In this document: one piece after another, positions 22,191-34,900 of the stretch
Layout: each line of letters opens with the position of its first letter
Numbering within the stretch: position 1 is the stretch's first letter
Assembly (NCBI GenBank): GCA_003255065.1
Contig: QAOA01005690.1
Location: forward strand, 116,477 to 180,476
DNA from: Cercis canadensis
Taxonomy: Eukaryota > Streptophyta > Magnoliopsida > Fabales > Fabaceae
Direction of reading: 5' to 3'
Length of the DNA stretch: 64,000 nt
The notes under the pieces: model-generated
The model's input: the letters and a program-made list of their open reading frames with translations, nothing else
Told to the model about the DNA's origin: nothing
The model's database searches: none
Translations under genes and position numbers: made by a program

Positions 22191-24086
22191 ACCAGACCAG
22201 TCACAATGTTGAATGGTTGAATTTGATTCCAGTGGTGTAGATACATGAAGGATTAATTTTGATGGTGACCATCCTCTGGACTCTGAGCTGAAAGCTTCTG
22301 AGGTCTGTCCTCGCTACACTCGAATGCTCATCTGATAATGTGAAACAAGCATATTCTCTCAAATGGAGACATTTCAAATCACAGGTACTCAACTTCTAAA
22401 TAGGTTTCTCTTCCTGTTTGGCAATTGAAGCGAAAATTTTCATGCATAAAGTTTCTTCGAAAGGCACTCATTACTCTTTAGTAGCTGCAGATCCAATGCA
22501 TGGTGTTCAACTATTGCCTATTGTCTGGTCATTTCTTCTCTAGCTTTCTGTCTTCATATCTATGTTTTTGTGTTACGACCGCATCACTTTTCTATACACA
22601 ATATAAAGCACATGTTGATCTAGCTAGGGTAGAGTGATGACGAAGTAACAGGATCTAAAAGGGACACACACAAGGAAAATAACAGTAGTTTTTGATTATC
22701 TATGCAGAGAAAGGTCTCAAACTATTGACTAAGGGCCTATTAATAGACCTACAGTAAATTTTTAATCAAACACTAAGCAAATAATAAACTTAGATAGGGA
22801 CAATCTATCCAAACTAGAAATAAAATTCTTAAAATTACAAAATTTAATCCCAAATCAAGTAGTCAAAATCTCTAATTAATTACCCAAAATATGTAACTCC
22901 TAAAGTAACATAAAATCAATAAAAATTTAAAGCATCTTCATTTCGTATCAGTGACTCTAAGATGAGATGCATTTTACTAATTCGAACATTGGTAGTATAC
23001 AGGACCCTAGAACTTATTTGCAACTTTTGATACAACTTACAAAAAATAAAACATCAATCCTAGAAAATGCATCTTGCTACCATATCTTCAACTGGGGTTT
23101 TCGTTCAATCCCCAGTTGAAGATATTAAGGAACACTTTTATTAACTATAAACACTCATATTAAATTTGTCACTCATAATGGCAGGTCGTTCAATCAGTGA
23201 TAGCGAGAAAACTGCAAGTAAAAGTCAAGTATGCGCTCCAGCATATCCATCTGGGTTCTGATACCACTTGGGAAAGGCTGGTAAAGTGGAGGTTTATTTG
23301 TTCAACATTTTATGAGCAGTAGGTGCAAACTGCAAAGTTACTATATAAATGAGCTTGTCTTCTTTCTCAGCAGTTTAAATCTGGGGTTTGAAATATGTCG
23401 TAGTGTCATCTTTTCTGGATGTAGATATTGAAGATCAAATTGGTCCAGTACCATAATTGTTAAAGCGATTTTGTTTAGTTCACGGATTGCCAATTTCATC
23501 AAATTCTCTCTGTATATATATAAACTCTGTTGTTTGAAGTTAAAGTTCAATTGTTGCTTTATATTATGTAGCTTTTTACCTCATGGGTTGGGCCTTGTGG
23601 CTACGTTTTTCCTTTTTCTTTTTGTACGAGTCAAGTGAATTTATATTTGAATTATTGGTTCACTTAGAGCTGTTAAAATAAGTTATGCCTATGGACTAGC
23701 CCATTTTATCCTAAGAAAATAGAGGGCTGGACTCTAAAATCATAGGCATGAATTGAACCAGGCCAATTTGGCCCAGCCCTAATTGGCCTGTGGCTCATTT
23801 GGGTCCAGCCAAGTTGGCTTAGTTAGCCTGTTTTCTCTCTTCTTCTTTTCTTTTAACCTGCTGCAAAATTGAAATCCCTAATTTCAAATTTTACTCTCCT
23901 TCTCTCAACACTCCCTCTCTGTCATTGTGACTTTGTCTCACTCTCAACTCTCAAACTCTCACACTCATTCTCGGTATCTCCCCATCTCCTCCCTAGCCAT
24001 CAGTCACCACATATTTGATCTTTTAAATATAAGTAAAATACAAGTAACCTAATATAAGAAAGAGGCGAGACACTTAATTTTTTATA
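22191..24086. other. 3' flank of TNL-2, intergenic
   Basis: The first 300-400 bp match the sequence downstream of TNL-4 (37143-37520), for example 'ATGGTGTTCAACTATTGCCTATTGTCT' near 22499 and 37439, so the duplication unit ran past the stop codon. From about 23660 there is a 'GGCCCAGCC/AGCCAAGTTGGC'-rich stretch that looks like old repeat DNA. No gene seen. Confidence 0.6.
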
Positions 24087-26178
24087 GAGTAAAACTCTTT
24101 TTTGGTCCTTCAAAAATTTTCATATTGTCACTTCAATCCCTAATTTTTTTTTTTTGTGCCACTTTAATGCTTCAATTTATGATATGTCTACCAATTTAGT
24201 CTTCTATCTAGATTTGTTAGTGAGGTTGGCTGAAAATTTGCACGTGGCACGTCAAGTGTTGACGTAGCTGTTAAATAGTGACGTGGCATATGTGATGTGA
24301 AATGTATAATATAGCTGGATTGAGTTGGGTCAAAATAGCGTCATTTTAACTTAAGAAAAAAAAATAAAAGCGATACAACGTCATTTCAACGGGCTCTTTG
24401 ACCTAGATATAGCAATTTAGAAATAAATTTACTCATTTATTGTACTTTCTAATTTATTTATTTAAATATTATAGTTTTTTTTTTAAAAAAAAAGTGTCTG
24501 ATGCATAGGGCCCACCAAACGTGCCATGTGATAGACGGTGTGTTCGGTCTTGTCTCCTTCTCACCTGCAAACTTAGCTTTAGTTCTTAGCTATCATCTCT
24601 TCCTCTTCCTGGTTCCAATTAGCAAAACCATCTCCTTCTCCTAATACAAAATTGGAGTCTTGTGCACCCACCCATAAATAGAGCAAAATCCCCCGAAGTC
24701 AGAGAAAAAATAATAAATAGCATTAAGTTTTGATAGTTGCACTAGTTTAATGGGTTTAGAAAGGCACAGTTCGGCTCTTCCATAGTCTGAACTTTGAATG
24801 CCCCCATATTTCCCCGTGTAATTGTTGCTCCATTTAATTTAGAAAATTGGAAAATGAGAAGACAAAACCGAACACACTATTTGTCACGTGACGCATCTGG
24901 TATGGATATTTTGTGTGGTAACTGGCACGTTTGGTGGATCTTACGTGTTAAATTCTGTTTTTTTTTTTTTAAATATAATATTTAAATAAATAAATTAAAA
25001 AATAAATATATAAATTTGTTCCTAAATTACTATATATGTGGGTCAAAGAGCCCATATGAACGAGAGGGAAAAATGAAAAGAGATATGAGCTTTCTCACCT
25101 CGAACTGGATAAAGCCCACAAAAATTGCTCCTTTCCTCACTTCCTTTCCATTCCCAATCTCTTTGATGCCTCATGCTCTCGCCTCCATTGACTCCAACAT
25201 TGTTCCCCTCCAAACCATTTAGTACAACTTCAGCGAGCCTTCACTCCTCTCTCACACTCACATTATATTTCTTTTAGATTACTTAGCCTCAAATAACAAC
25301 AGAATTGCCTTTGCATTCCGCTGCCATAACGTCTTTGAAGAGAAAGTATTTACCCTGAAAGATTTTGAACAAAAAAGAGTTGTTACTTTTAAGTAACTTT
25401 CAGCTAAAAGCCTTAAAATCTCCAAAACCCAATCCTCCATCCTCTTTATACAAGAAAACAGTAGCCCAACTCAACTAATTAATTTTCCTATCACCATTCA
25501 CAGCCCCACCAATAATCACGATTAATCCACATAATACCATCACAAAGACTATGAGGAAGCTTGAAATTGAGGCCATCAGTGTTGCCTTTTGGGCATTGGA
25601 TCTGGGTGCTGAAACGGGTAGTGGTGCGCCGCCGCGGTGGTCGTAGGTGAGGGTTATAGAATTGGATTCTTGGCAATGGGAACAGGCTTCTGGGGTGTAA
25701 TCAACTGGCTTCGTGACTACTTGGACAGCAGCCATTGTCCATGGGAATGCAGGCTCATAAAGAACCCAGCTCAGTTTCTTCGTGACTGTGAAGCTTGAGG
25801 GAGAATAAGAGGAAAGATGCTGGGAGAAAAGAGGAGAAACGATGAAGATCTGTCGTATTTGGTTTGTGCAAGACATTTTTTATTTTGTTTCTTTCCTCAC
25901 ACCTTTAAACGATGTTGTTTCGCTGATGAAGATTAAAAAAAAAATTATGGGTTAAAATAACGTTGTTATGATCTAACTCAGTCCAATTATATCATACATG
26001 TCACGTCACTACTTAACGTGTTATGGGAAAATTTTCATCTAATCTCATTAACGAACTTAGACATATGACTAAATTAGTAGACAGATCATAAATTAAAAAA
26101 TTAAAGTGACACAAAAGAATTAAGGATTAAAGTGGCAATTAAAAAAAAATTAAGAGACCAAAAAAAAGTTTTATTTTA
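24087..26178. mobile_element. Long-inverted-repeat DNA element with acquired DNA
   Basis: About 250-300 bp at the left end (from GAGTAAAACTC, 24087) is the inverted, diverged complement of the right end (to about 26178), each carrying a 'TTTTTTGGTC' and 'GCCACTTTAAT' signature. Flanks TTTTTATA at 24079-24086 and 26179-26186 look like an 8-9 bp target duplication, as in Mutator-like or hAT elements. The left arm continues to about 24565, and its inner part pairs with 24855-25060. The right arm is therefore split by about 865 bp of unrelated DNA (25061-25925). No transposase is present. Confidence 0.7.
25475..25876 (-). CDS. Hypothetical 133-codon ORF in acquired segment
   Basis: ATG at 25876 to TAG at 25475. 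The protein has a Ser-rich N-terminal part, a second in-frame Met before 'AAVQVVTKPVDYTPEACSH', and a hydrophobic C-terminal stretch ('ISSFLIVFVMVLCGLIVIIG') that could span a membrane, with a short charged tail. It lies inside the DNA that splits the right arm of the inverted-repeat element, so it may be a captured fragment of a host gene. I do not recognise it, and a second minus-strand frame (25676-25491) is also open, so coding is uncertain. Confidence 0.35.
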   Translation of the reverse strand: MSCTNQIRQIFIVSPLFSQHLSSYSPSSFTVTKKLSWVLYEPAFPWTMAAVQVVTKPVDYTPEACSHCQESNSITLTYDHRGGAPLPVSAPRSNAQKATLMASISSFLIVFVMVLCGLIVIIGGAVNGDRKIN

Positions 26179-26186
26179 TTTTTATA

Positions 26187-26601
26187 ATAGTCCTTACAAT
26201 ATTAAAACTGCCAAAGGCCTCTCCTAAATCTTGATCTCAATTTCGTTCTCATATATGATCAAATCTCAATTATAATCTTATATGATATGCATGTATTATA
26301 TAATGATTTTAAATTTTTTATTATTTTTAATCTTTAATTTCTTTTAATACAATCTCTTAATCTTGAGTTTTGATCCATGACCATTTGCATGAGAGCCATA
26401 AGCCACATATTTAAGTACAAATATTATACACTTCTCCCAATATTTGACTATCAATTGTATCAAGACATTATCTTATAGAATATTCGTACTAACCACATAT
26501 ATAACCTTGGTTACCAGGACAATATTACTTCCAACTGTATTTTTCATTATTTTATTGAAATTTAAATTTATTATGAACTCAAAATGCTAATATACTCAAC
26601 A
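26187..26601. other. Spacer between two mobile elements
   Basis: AT-rich, no ORF. It shows no trace of the TIR exon that should precede TNL-4, so the gypsy insertion was accompanied by loss or displacement of that exon. Confidence 0.6.
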
Positions 26602-26949
26602 TGTAGCCATCTCGAATTTGATGATTAGGACCACGCGTTTGACACTAAAACGAAAAGTTAAAAAATATAAAACGCAAAAAAGTCTAGAGGCCATTTTTGG
26701 GAACCAGATTTCACCTAGTTTAGGCCATTTTTGGGCCCAAAATCCTTCAGAAACGTCGGTTTTAGGCTGTTTTCTAGTTTGCTGATTTCTTTTGTAATGT
26801 TTTAGGGTTTCCTTTTAGTACTTAAGCTTTATGTTTCATTGTAGCCGCATTCAGAATATTATTCAGTTTTCTTTTGAGATTATACAGTTTGTTCTTGAGG
26901 TTCCTTTGATTTTGTTTGAGGTTCCTTTCTTTGCTTTCTCGTTGTGTCA
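26602..26949 (+). repeat. Left LTR of Ty3/gypsy element
   Basis: From about 26690 to 26949 it matches 31672-31923 ('GGCCATTTTTGGGCCCAAAA', 'AGCCGCATTCAGAATATTAT'). The start at TGTAGCC is my best guess; upstream similarity is weak. There are over ten differences in about 250 bp between the LTRs, so the insertion is not recent. Confidence 0.75.
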
Positions 26950-26952
26950 GTT

Positions 26953-26964
26953 TGGTATCAGAGC
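26953..26964 (+). other. tRNA-Met primer-binding site
   Basis: TGGTATCAGAGC starts three bases after the left LTR and is complementary to the 3' end of plant initiator tRNA-Met, the usual primer of LTR-element reverse transcription. Confidence 0.95.
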
Positions 26965-26982
26965 GGTTTGCTTGACGGCTTG

Positions 26983-29900
26983 ATGTCAGGTGGTCCAGGT
27001 AGAGTTGGCAGCGGTGCTCTCGATGGTATTCGAGGTGCTGAGACCCCAGACCATGGGGTGGAGGTCGACGTGGTAGCGCATCGAATTGATCAGATACAAA
27101 ATCCGGCTTCAACGTCATGATGAATGTTTTGACCGCCTGGATGAGGTGCTTGGTCGATTGGAGGCATGGCTTGACGACCCCAATAGGATACGGAATGATG
27201 GTAGGAGAGTGCCTGGAGGCAATTCTAGCCACAGGCAGCCTGTTAATTTTCCTCGTCCTGGAGATCTTAGAAGAGAGAGATATGTTGATGCAGAGGAAGA
27301 TTCGGAAGAGGATGAAGTCGAATATTTCGATGAACAACCCATGAGGAACAGGAGGAATGACCATGGCGATAAAGAGTCTGACTTCAAATTGAAGGTAGAT
27401 ATTCCTTATTTCCAAGGTAACCTAAACATTGAGGGTTTCCTGGATTGGATTGCAGATATTGACCACTTCTTTGAGTATATGGAAATACCTGAAGAGAAGA
27501 GAGTTTGGCTGGTTGCATGTAGATTGAAGGGTGGTGCGTTTGCTTGGTGGGAAAGGTTGCAGAGTAGGAGGATTCGTGAAGGTAAGACATCTGTTAGAAC
27601 ATGGGGAAGAATGAGATGACTGTTGCTGAGTGAATTCCTTCCCCCTGATTATGAACAGTTCCTATTCCAGCAGTACCAGAGATGTCAACAGGGTCAGAGG
27701 TCTATCCATGACTATTATGCATAATTTACAAGGTTGGCAACTAGGAATGATTTAAGAGAGACAGAAGGGCAGCAGGTAGCCAGGTTCTTGGAGGGTTTGA
27801 AACCATTCCTTAGAGACAGAATATGAGTGCAGGTTGCAAGAACTTTATCTGAGGCTCGTAATCTAGCCTTGAGGGCTGAGCAGTTGATGTTAGAAAGAAT
27901 TAGAACAGAATACCCCCGCAGAAATTATAGTGGGGATACCTATAAGACTACTGCTAATGACAGGAGCAAGGCGATTGCAGAAAATAGAAATAAGGATGAC
28001 AGGGCTGCAGGAAAACAGAAAGTGCCAGAAGCAAGGGAAGCACCAAAAACAGCCAACCCGTATACTAGACCCTACCCAGGGAAGTGTTTTAAACGTAATC
28101 AACCAGGCCATAGATCTAGTGACTGCCCCCTCAGAAAAGCAATCCATGTTATGGAACGAGAGGAAGATGAGGAGAAAGAGGTGTGTGGTCCAGATGGAGA
28201 GGTAGAAGAATGTGATTCTGATGAAGACAATGACAATGATGAGAGTCAGAATTATGTTATCAGGAGGATGATGTTCACACCGAAGCAAGATGATGATACC
28301 CAGCGGCATCAATTGTTTAAGACCAAGTGTACCATTTGCAGCCGGGTTTTTGATGTTATTGTTGACAGTGGTAGCTGCAAAAATATTATTGGTAAAGACG
28401 CTGTGGAGAACTTGGGGCTGAAGGTGGAGAAACATCCTAATCCCTACTCAATCAGTTGGATTAAGGCTGGTGACAAAATCCAAGTAACTGAGCGATGCAA
28501 GGTACCCTTCTCTATCGGTAAGTATAAGGATGAAATTTATTTTGATGTGGTAGATATGGATGCCTGTCACTTGTTATTTGGTAGACCTTGGCAGTTTGAT
28601 GTTGCAACTTAGCATGATGGAAGGGATAATATTTATAAGCTGCAAAAAGATGGCAGAAAATTCACTTTATTACCAATGAAGGGTAGTTCCAAAACCAAAG
28701 CTTCTAAAGTGGAGGGGAGGACTTTCCTTACATTGACACAATCTGCGGCTGAATTTGACAAGGAGGCTACGGAGACCAGGGAGATACATGCTCTCATCAT
28801 GAGGCAGGTGTTAGTGTCGGATGAGGGGCAGAAAACTATTGAGCATTCAGAGGTTGTCAGGTTGTTATTGGAGGAGTTTAGTGATGTGGTACCTGCAGAG
28901 TTACCTCCAGGGCTTCCTTCTATGAGAGACATTTAGCATCAGATTAACTTGGTTCCTAGATCCAGTTTACCTAACTTACCACATTACAGGATGAGTCCGA
29001 AGGAACTAGAGATCCTTAGGGAGCAGGTAGAAGATCTGTGGAAAATGGGATATATTCAAGAGAGTATGAGTCCGTGTGTTATCCCTGCATTACTGACCCC
29101 CAAAAAGGATGGTACCTGGAGGATGTGTGTTGACAGCAGAGCCATCAACAAGATTACAGTGGGGTACAAATTTCATATCTTGAGACTAGACAACATGCTG
29201 GATATGTTGCATGGCGCACAAATTTTCTTAAAAATTGACCTTCGTAGTGGATACCACCAACTTCGAATTAGACCTAGAGACGAGTGGAAGACAACTTTTA
29301 AGATAAAAGAGGGACTATATGAGTGGCTCGTGATGCCATTTGGGTTGACAAATGCTCCCAACACTTTCATGAGGGTTATGAATCAGGTACTGAAGCCTTT
29401 CATTGGCAAATTCGTGGTTGTGTATTTTGACGACATTTTGATATATAGTCAGACAGAGGCATAACACATCTCACATCTGCGAGCTGTACTGGAAGTCCTG
29501 CAAAAAAAATAAGTTGTATGCTAACCTGAAAAAATGTTGTTTCATGACTGACAGTCTGCTGTTTCTGGGTTATGTGGTTAGTGCAGAGGGTATTCGGGTG
29601 GATGAAGAAAAGGTCCGAGCTATAAGAGAATGGCCAACTCCTAGAACCATCTCTCAGGTTCGGAGTTTTCATGGGTTGACTACATTTTATAGGCGTTTTA
29701 TTAGAAATTTTAGTAGCATTGCAGCACCAATTACTGAGTGTCTGAAAAAGGGGAAATTCTAGTGGGGTGAAGAAGCTGACACCAGTTTTGCAGTTCTGAA
29801 AGAAAAGTTGAGTACTGCTCCTGTATTGGCTTTGCCTGACTTTGAGGCCTTATTTCAAGTCGAGTGTGATGCCAGTGGTGTGGGAGTAGGTACTGTGTTG

Positions 29901-31583
29901 TCCCAGAGGAAGAGACCCGTGTGCTATTTCAGTGAGAAGCTCAGTGATGCCAGGCGAAAGTGGTCCACTTATGACAAGGAGTTCTATGCAGTAGTTCGTG
30001 CTCTAAAACATTGGGAGCATTATCTCATCAGTAAAGAATTTTTCCTTTACTCTGATCATGATGCTCTGAAGTATTTAAAGAGTCAGAAGCGAATGGACAA
30101 GGGTATGCATGCTAGGTGGTCTCAGTTCCTAGAGAAGTTCACATTTAATTTGAGGCATAAGGCAGGTGTGCAGAATAGGGTGGCTGATGCTTTGAGTAGG
30201 CGAGGTGAGCTACTGGTTACCATGAGACAGGAGATTGTAGGCTTTGAAATTGTGAAAGACTTGTATGCTGCTGATGAGGATTTTGGTGGAGTATGGGAGA
30301 ATTGTATTAATCAGCATGTTGACGGAGAGTTTCATATCCATGAGGGTTATCTCATGAAGGGTAATCAATTTTGCATCCCTAAAACATCTTTGAGGGAGAA
30401 GTTGATTCGTGATTTACATGGGGGAGGTCTTGCTGGATACTTGGGGCGCGACAAGACATATGCTTCCATTCGGGAGCGTTATTATTGGCCTCATATGCGA
30501 AGGGATGTGATGCATTTAGTACAGAGGTGTTATGTGTGCCAAACAGCAAAAGGGCAGTCCCAAAATGCAGGTTTATACACATCATTGCCAGTTCCGGATA
30601 ATATTTAGGAGGATTTGTCTATGGATTTCGTACTTGGGTTGCCTCGGACTCAGAGGGGCGTGGATTCTGTCTTTGTTGTTGTTGACAGATTTTCTAAAAT
30701 GGCTCACTTCATTCCTTGCAAGAAAACTGCAGATGCAACTAATGTGGTCAAGTTGTTCTTCAAAGAGGTAGTTCGTCTACATAGTGTTCCTAAATCCATT
30801 ACATCTAATAGGGACAACAAGTTCCTTAGCCATTTCTGGAGAACTTTGTGGAAGATGTTTAATTCTGCATTGAACTTCAGTAGCACAGCTCATCCCCAGA
30901 CAGATGGACAAACAGAGGTAGTTAATTGGACATTGGGGAACCTGATTAGGAGTATTTGTGGAGACAAGCCGAAACAATGGGATATTGCCTTACCTCAGGC
31001 TGAATTTGCATACAACAATGTTGTCCATAGTGCTTTAGGTAGGACTTCATTTTCTGTGGTCTATACTAAGGCACCCCAGCATGCTGTTGATCTAGTTAAG
31101 TTGCCTAAAGTCCATGCAGCTGCAGCAAACTTAGCCAATCAGTGGCAGAATGTTTAGGAAGAGGTGAAATGTAAGCTAGAACAAGCAAATGCTAGATATA
31201 AGAAGGCTACAGATCAACACCGTAGACAACAGACCTTTAAGGTTGGTGATCAGGTAATGGTGTTTCTGAGGAAGGAGAAATTTCCAGTGGGCACATGTAG
31301 CAAGTTGCAACCCAAGAAATACGGGTCATATCAGGTTCTGCAGAAGACTAATGATAATGCTCACATTGTGGGCTTACCGGATGCCTTAGGGATTTCTAAA
31401 ACATTTAATGTGACAGATCTTTACCCTTACTATTCTTCTGAGATTCCTTTGTATCCGGATGATACAGTGTACTCGAGGGCGAGTTTTTCTCAAGTGGAGG
31501 GGACTGACGTGGATCGGGTCGCAAGAGATTTCATAGATCGAGCAAAGCATAATAAGGCCCAGAAGAAAAGAGGTCCTAATTGA
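26983..31583 (+). pseudogene. Ty3/gypsy gag-pol, degenerate
   Basis: Starts at ATG 26983. The frame shifts near 27105 and again near 29508. In-frame stops lie at 27617, about 27722, 27824, 28610, 28934, 29462, 29761, 30606 and 31156. Domains in order: gag ('FQGNLNIEGFLDWI'); a CCHC knuckle whose second Cys is Arg (CFKRNQPGHRSSDC); protease with DSG ('VDSGSCKNIIG'); reverse transcriptase with YFDD ('[11 protein letters not shown]'); RNase H ('[11 protein letters not shown]'); integrase with its HHCC region (one His is Tyr in '[10 protein letters not shown]') and core, where the second catalytic Asp is Asn ('[10 protein letters not shown]') while Glu remains ('DGQTEVVN'); and the GPY/F-like tail. 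Integrase after RT-RNase H marks Ty3/gypsy. No chromodomain seen. Inactive. Confidence 0.93.
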
Positions 31584-31601
31584 CATGTTTCAGTAATAAG
31601 G

Positions 31602-31923
31602 TGTAACTTTCAGCTCGAGTGGAGTACGGGGCCCATGACCCGCCGTTTCGAAGCTCGTTCAGAGGCCCACGTCATGGAAATTAGGTTTCACCTAGTTGAG
31701 GCCATTTTTGGGCCCAAAATCCTTCAGAAACGTCAGTTTTTGGTTGTTTTCTAGTTTGCTGATTTCTTTTTTAATGTTAGGGTTTCCTTTTAGTACTTAA
31801 ACTTTATGTTTCATTGTAGCCGCATTCAGAATATTATTCAATTTTTTTTTAGATTATATAGTTTGTTCTTGAGGTTCCTTTGATTTTGTTTGAGGTTCCT
31901 TTCTTTGCTTTCTCGCTACGTCA
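31602..31923 (+). repeat. Right LTR of Ty3/gypsy element
   Basis: Ends in ...CGTCA at 31923 and abuts TIR-exon sequence directly. No matching 5-bp target duplication was found between 31924 onward and the left flank, suggesting a rearrangement after insertion. Confidence 0.75.
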
Positions 31924-34900
31924 AAATCTTTGTCTACGGCAGCAAATATAGCTGGAGGGCATTCCTTGGGATTTAGGCAATGATTTTTTCTTGATTAATA
32001 TTTCTTATACTCAACTGATTTTCCTTTTTTCTTTTCAAAATGAATATACTCTTCCTTAATTTATTTATTTTTCTTATTTACCCTGTTCTATTTCCACTTA
32101 GAAAGTGGGATGCGTAGTTCTTAAGGTTAATTTTATATTTTTATTGGATAAAAAATTCTAGAGATTGTGGATCTAGAGGCATATTGTGTGTTCTTAGGAA
32201 CTAGAGAGTTGTGTATAGGGTTCTATTCTCACTTGTGTGTTTTTTTACAATACTATAAGTGGTATTCATATCACAAGTAAAATTGATAACTAAATACACA
32301 ATTAGCTCAACTTAATAGTTAGTTATGCAGGTGGTATTGGTACTACTTGTCGTTTTGAATAATTAACTTATATATGTATCTACTTACATGTGGTGTAAGT
32401 CACTTATACCCTTGAATAATTTCTTTTACAAAGTGAATTTCATTGATTCAATAGTTAAATCATGTGATATTTTGATGTTGATCATAATATAAAATTTACG
32501 TAAATAAAATATTTTTAAGTATTTAATCTAATCGATGACATTTACTTATATTTTAAAATATTATTATATGTTAAAAAGAATAGATAATCAACATAGTACT
32601 AATCAATTATCAAGTTTTATAAAATTTTATAAGCATGATCTACGTCATTAGAACTTTTAACTCACTGGTTGGGATATATGAAATTTATCTTCTACAAGAT
32701 TTTATTGAAAAGTCTAAATATGTTAAGTCTTACACCATTCTCACTATATAAAATTTGCCAAGCTTAGCTTATTGAACCATTAACTCACTTTGACCCCTAC
32801 CCGTCATGTTTTTGAGGAACATGACTGAGTCTAGTTCCACTAATCTAGACCATGCATTTATTGTAAGCTATATTTAATGGTTGTGTCGTTGACACATAAG
32901 TCACTTAATTTAATTTTTTTTTTTTGGGCAAAATAAGATTTTCACTTGTCCAAAGCTTTCTTTCTTTTTTTCACTCTGTCTTCCTTGGAGAATTGGGAAA
33001 ATGTGTGAAAATCTATAGGCTACAGAGAAGTTGCCAAATCCATATTGAACATGAAAATTGGCAGCGGAATTTATTTCAATTAAAACTAACATTTCTTTTT
33101 TTTTTTTTTTTTGCTAATGACAATTAAAACTAGCATTTCAGCATGAAGTGATCAAACCCTTCTTTGTCATAAACTAGCATTTCAGTATGAGGTTGTTTGG
33201 TGAGAAAAGTGGGAAGATAAAGTAGGAAAATGATTGGGCTTTATGGAATAAATTTCATCTTGGCTTACTTAAACTCCACTTGATTCTTTTGCTGAAACTG
33301 AGTGGAACCCCTTAAATCAAATAATAAATAGATTGTAATAGAGCTAAAATCGATAGAACAATGAAGAACGTTAACAAAGGGATGCTTTCCGAAAAAAGTA
33401 CAAAACTGAACACATGATCAAATTCAGTCGTATATGCAATTTAAGTTAATCAATATGGTTGGAATCTAAACATTATATATGAACAACGGTTTCACCCTTC
33501 TCTTGTATTTGAAGTTCTTCCATTTTTTTATGACCACTTTGTACCAATTATAAAATGACAGGTGGACTGAACACAAGTGATTTGCAAACCACCCATTGTA
33601 TCATAGACGTGCATCATGTGCCCTTATTTCATAACTTTGAAAATGGAAAAAAGAAAAAAGAAAAAGAAAGTAGCAACGACAAAAGTTAAAATGATTTGAA
33701 AATGGCTTCAAATCAAACTAAAAGCCCTTTTAGGAATGATGATTTTGAAGAAGGAACATTCATATCCATTACAAGAAAACACATGATATTTTGTTTTAGC
33801 TTGATTCAGATTCTATAAATAACATTGGAGTTGAATAAAAGTATAATCACATTTTAAGTTTGGATGACAAGAATAAATATTGATATTCTTAAAACGCAAT
33901 ATATAATAACTTATTTATGGAGTGTCAATGGGAGTTTTCTTGGAACCAGTTTCTGTTCTGTAGGTTGTTTCACTTTTTAAAAGTTTGGCATTGCAATGTC
34001 TATAATTCTGTTTGTCTCCGTAACACATCACTTAGAATTGCTTATCAGAGCAAATGATAACTTCCTGCATGATAACTACTTGCTGCCTTATTATTTTTGC
34101 GGTAACATTTTCTTTCTGCTTTATATCCAGACTCGAGTCTGACTTTATTGAAGCAATTGTCCAAGATTTGATGCAAAAATTGGAAGATTACTTAAAAGGG
34201 CTAGTTGGAATAGATGAACAAATTGCAAGTGTGGAATCATTATTGTTTACAAAGTCAGCAATGGTGCAGGTTATTGGACTATGGGGCATGGGTGGCATAG
34301 GTAAAACAACTATAGCTGTTGCTTTATTTCAAAAGATCTCCTCGCATTATGAAGTTTCTTGCTTTATGGAAAATGTGAGAGAAGAATAGGAAAGATTTGG
34401 ACCCAATCATTTGCGAAAGAGTCTTCTTTCTAAACTGATAGAACAAAATACACAAATTGATGACCCTATCCTGGGAATTTCTTCTATTTTGAAAAGGATC
34501 CAAGGCAAAAGGGTTCTCATTATTCTTGATGATTTGAATGATTCAAAAATGTTGGACTATATAGCTGGAAATAAGTATTGGTTTGGTCTAAGAAGCAGAA
34601 TCATTGTGACAGCCCGAGATAGACAGGTAATTAATAAAGTCGATGAAGTATACAAGGTGCAAGGAATGGATTGTTAAAAAGCTCTTTAGCTTTTCAGTTT
34701 GTTTGCCTTCAAACATAAGTATCCCCCAACAGTTTATACTGATCTATCGCAAACAGTGATCAGTTTTGCGGCAGGCAACCCATTAGCTCTAAAAGTTAAT
34801 GGTTCCTTTCTTTACGGAAAAAGTAGAAGAGAATGGGAAAGTGCACTGCAGAAACTTGATAAGATTCCCAATCTGCACATTTTGGAGATGCTTAGATTGA

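Noticed and set aside
27890-28435. 181-codon minus-strand ORF
   Set aside because: Shadow of the gypsy gag and protease frame on the other strand; the protein shows no domain.
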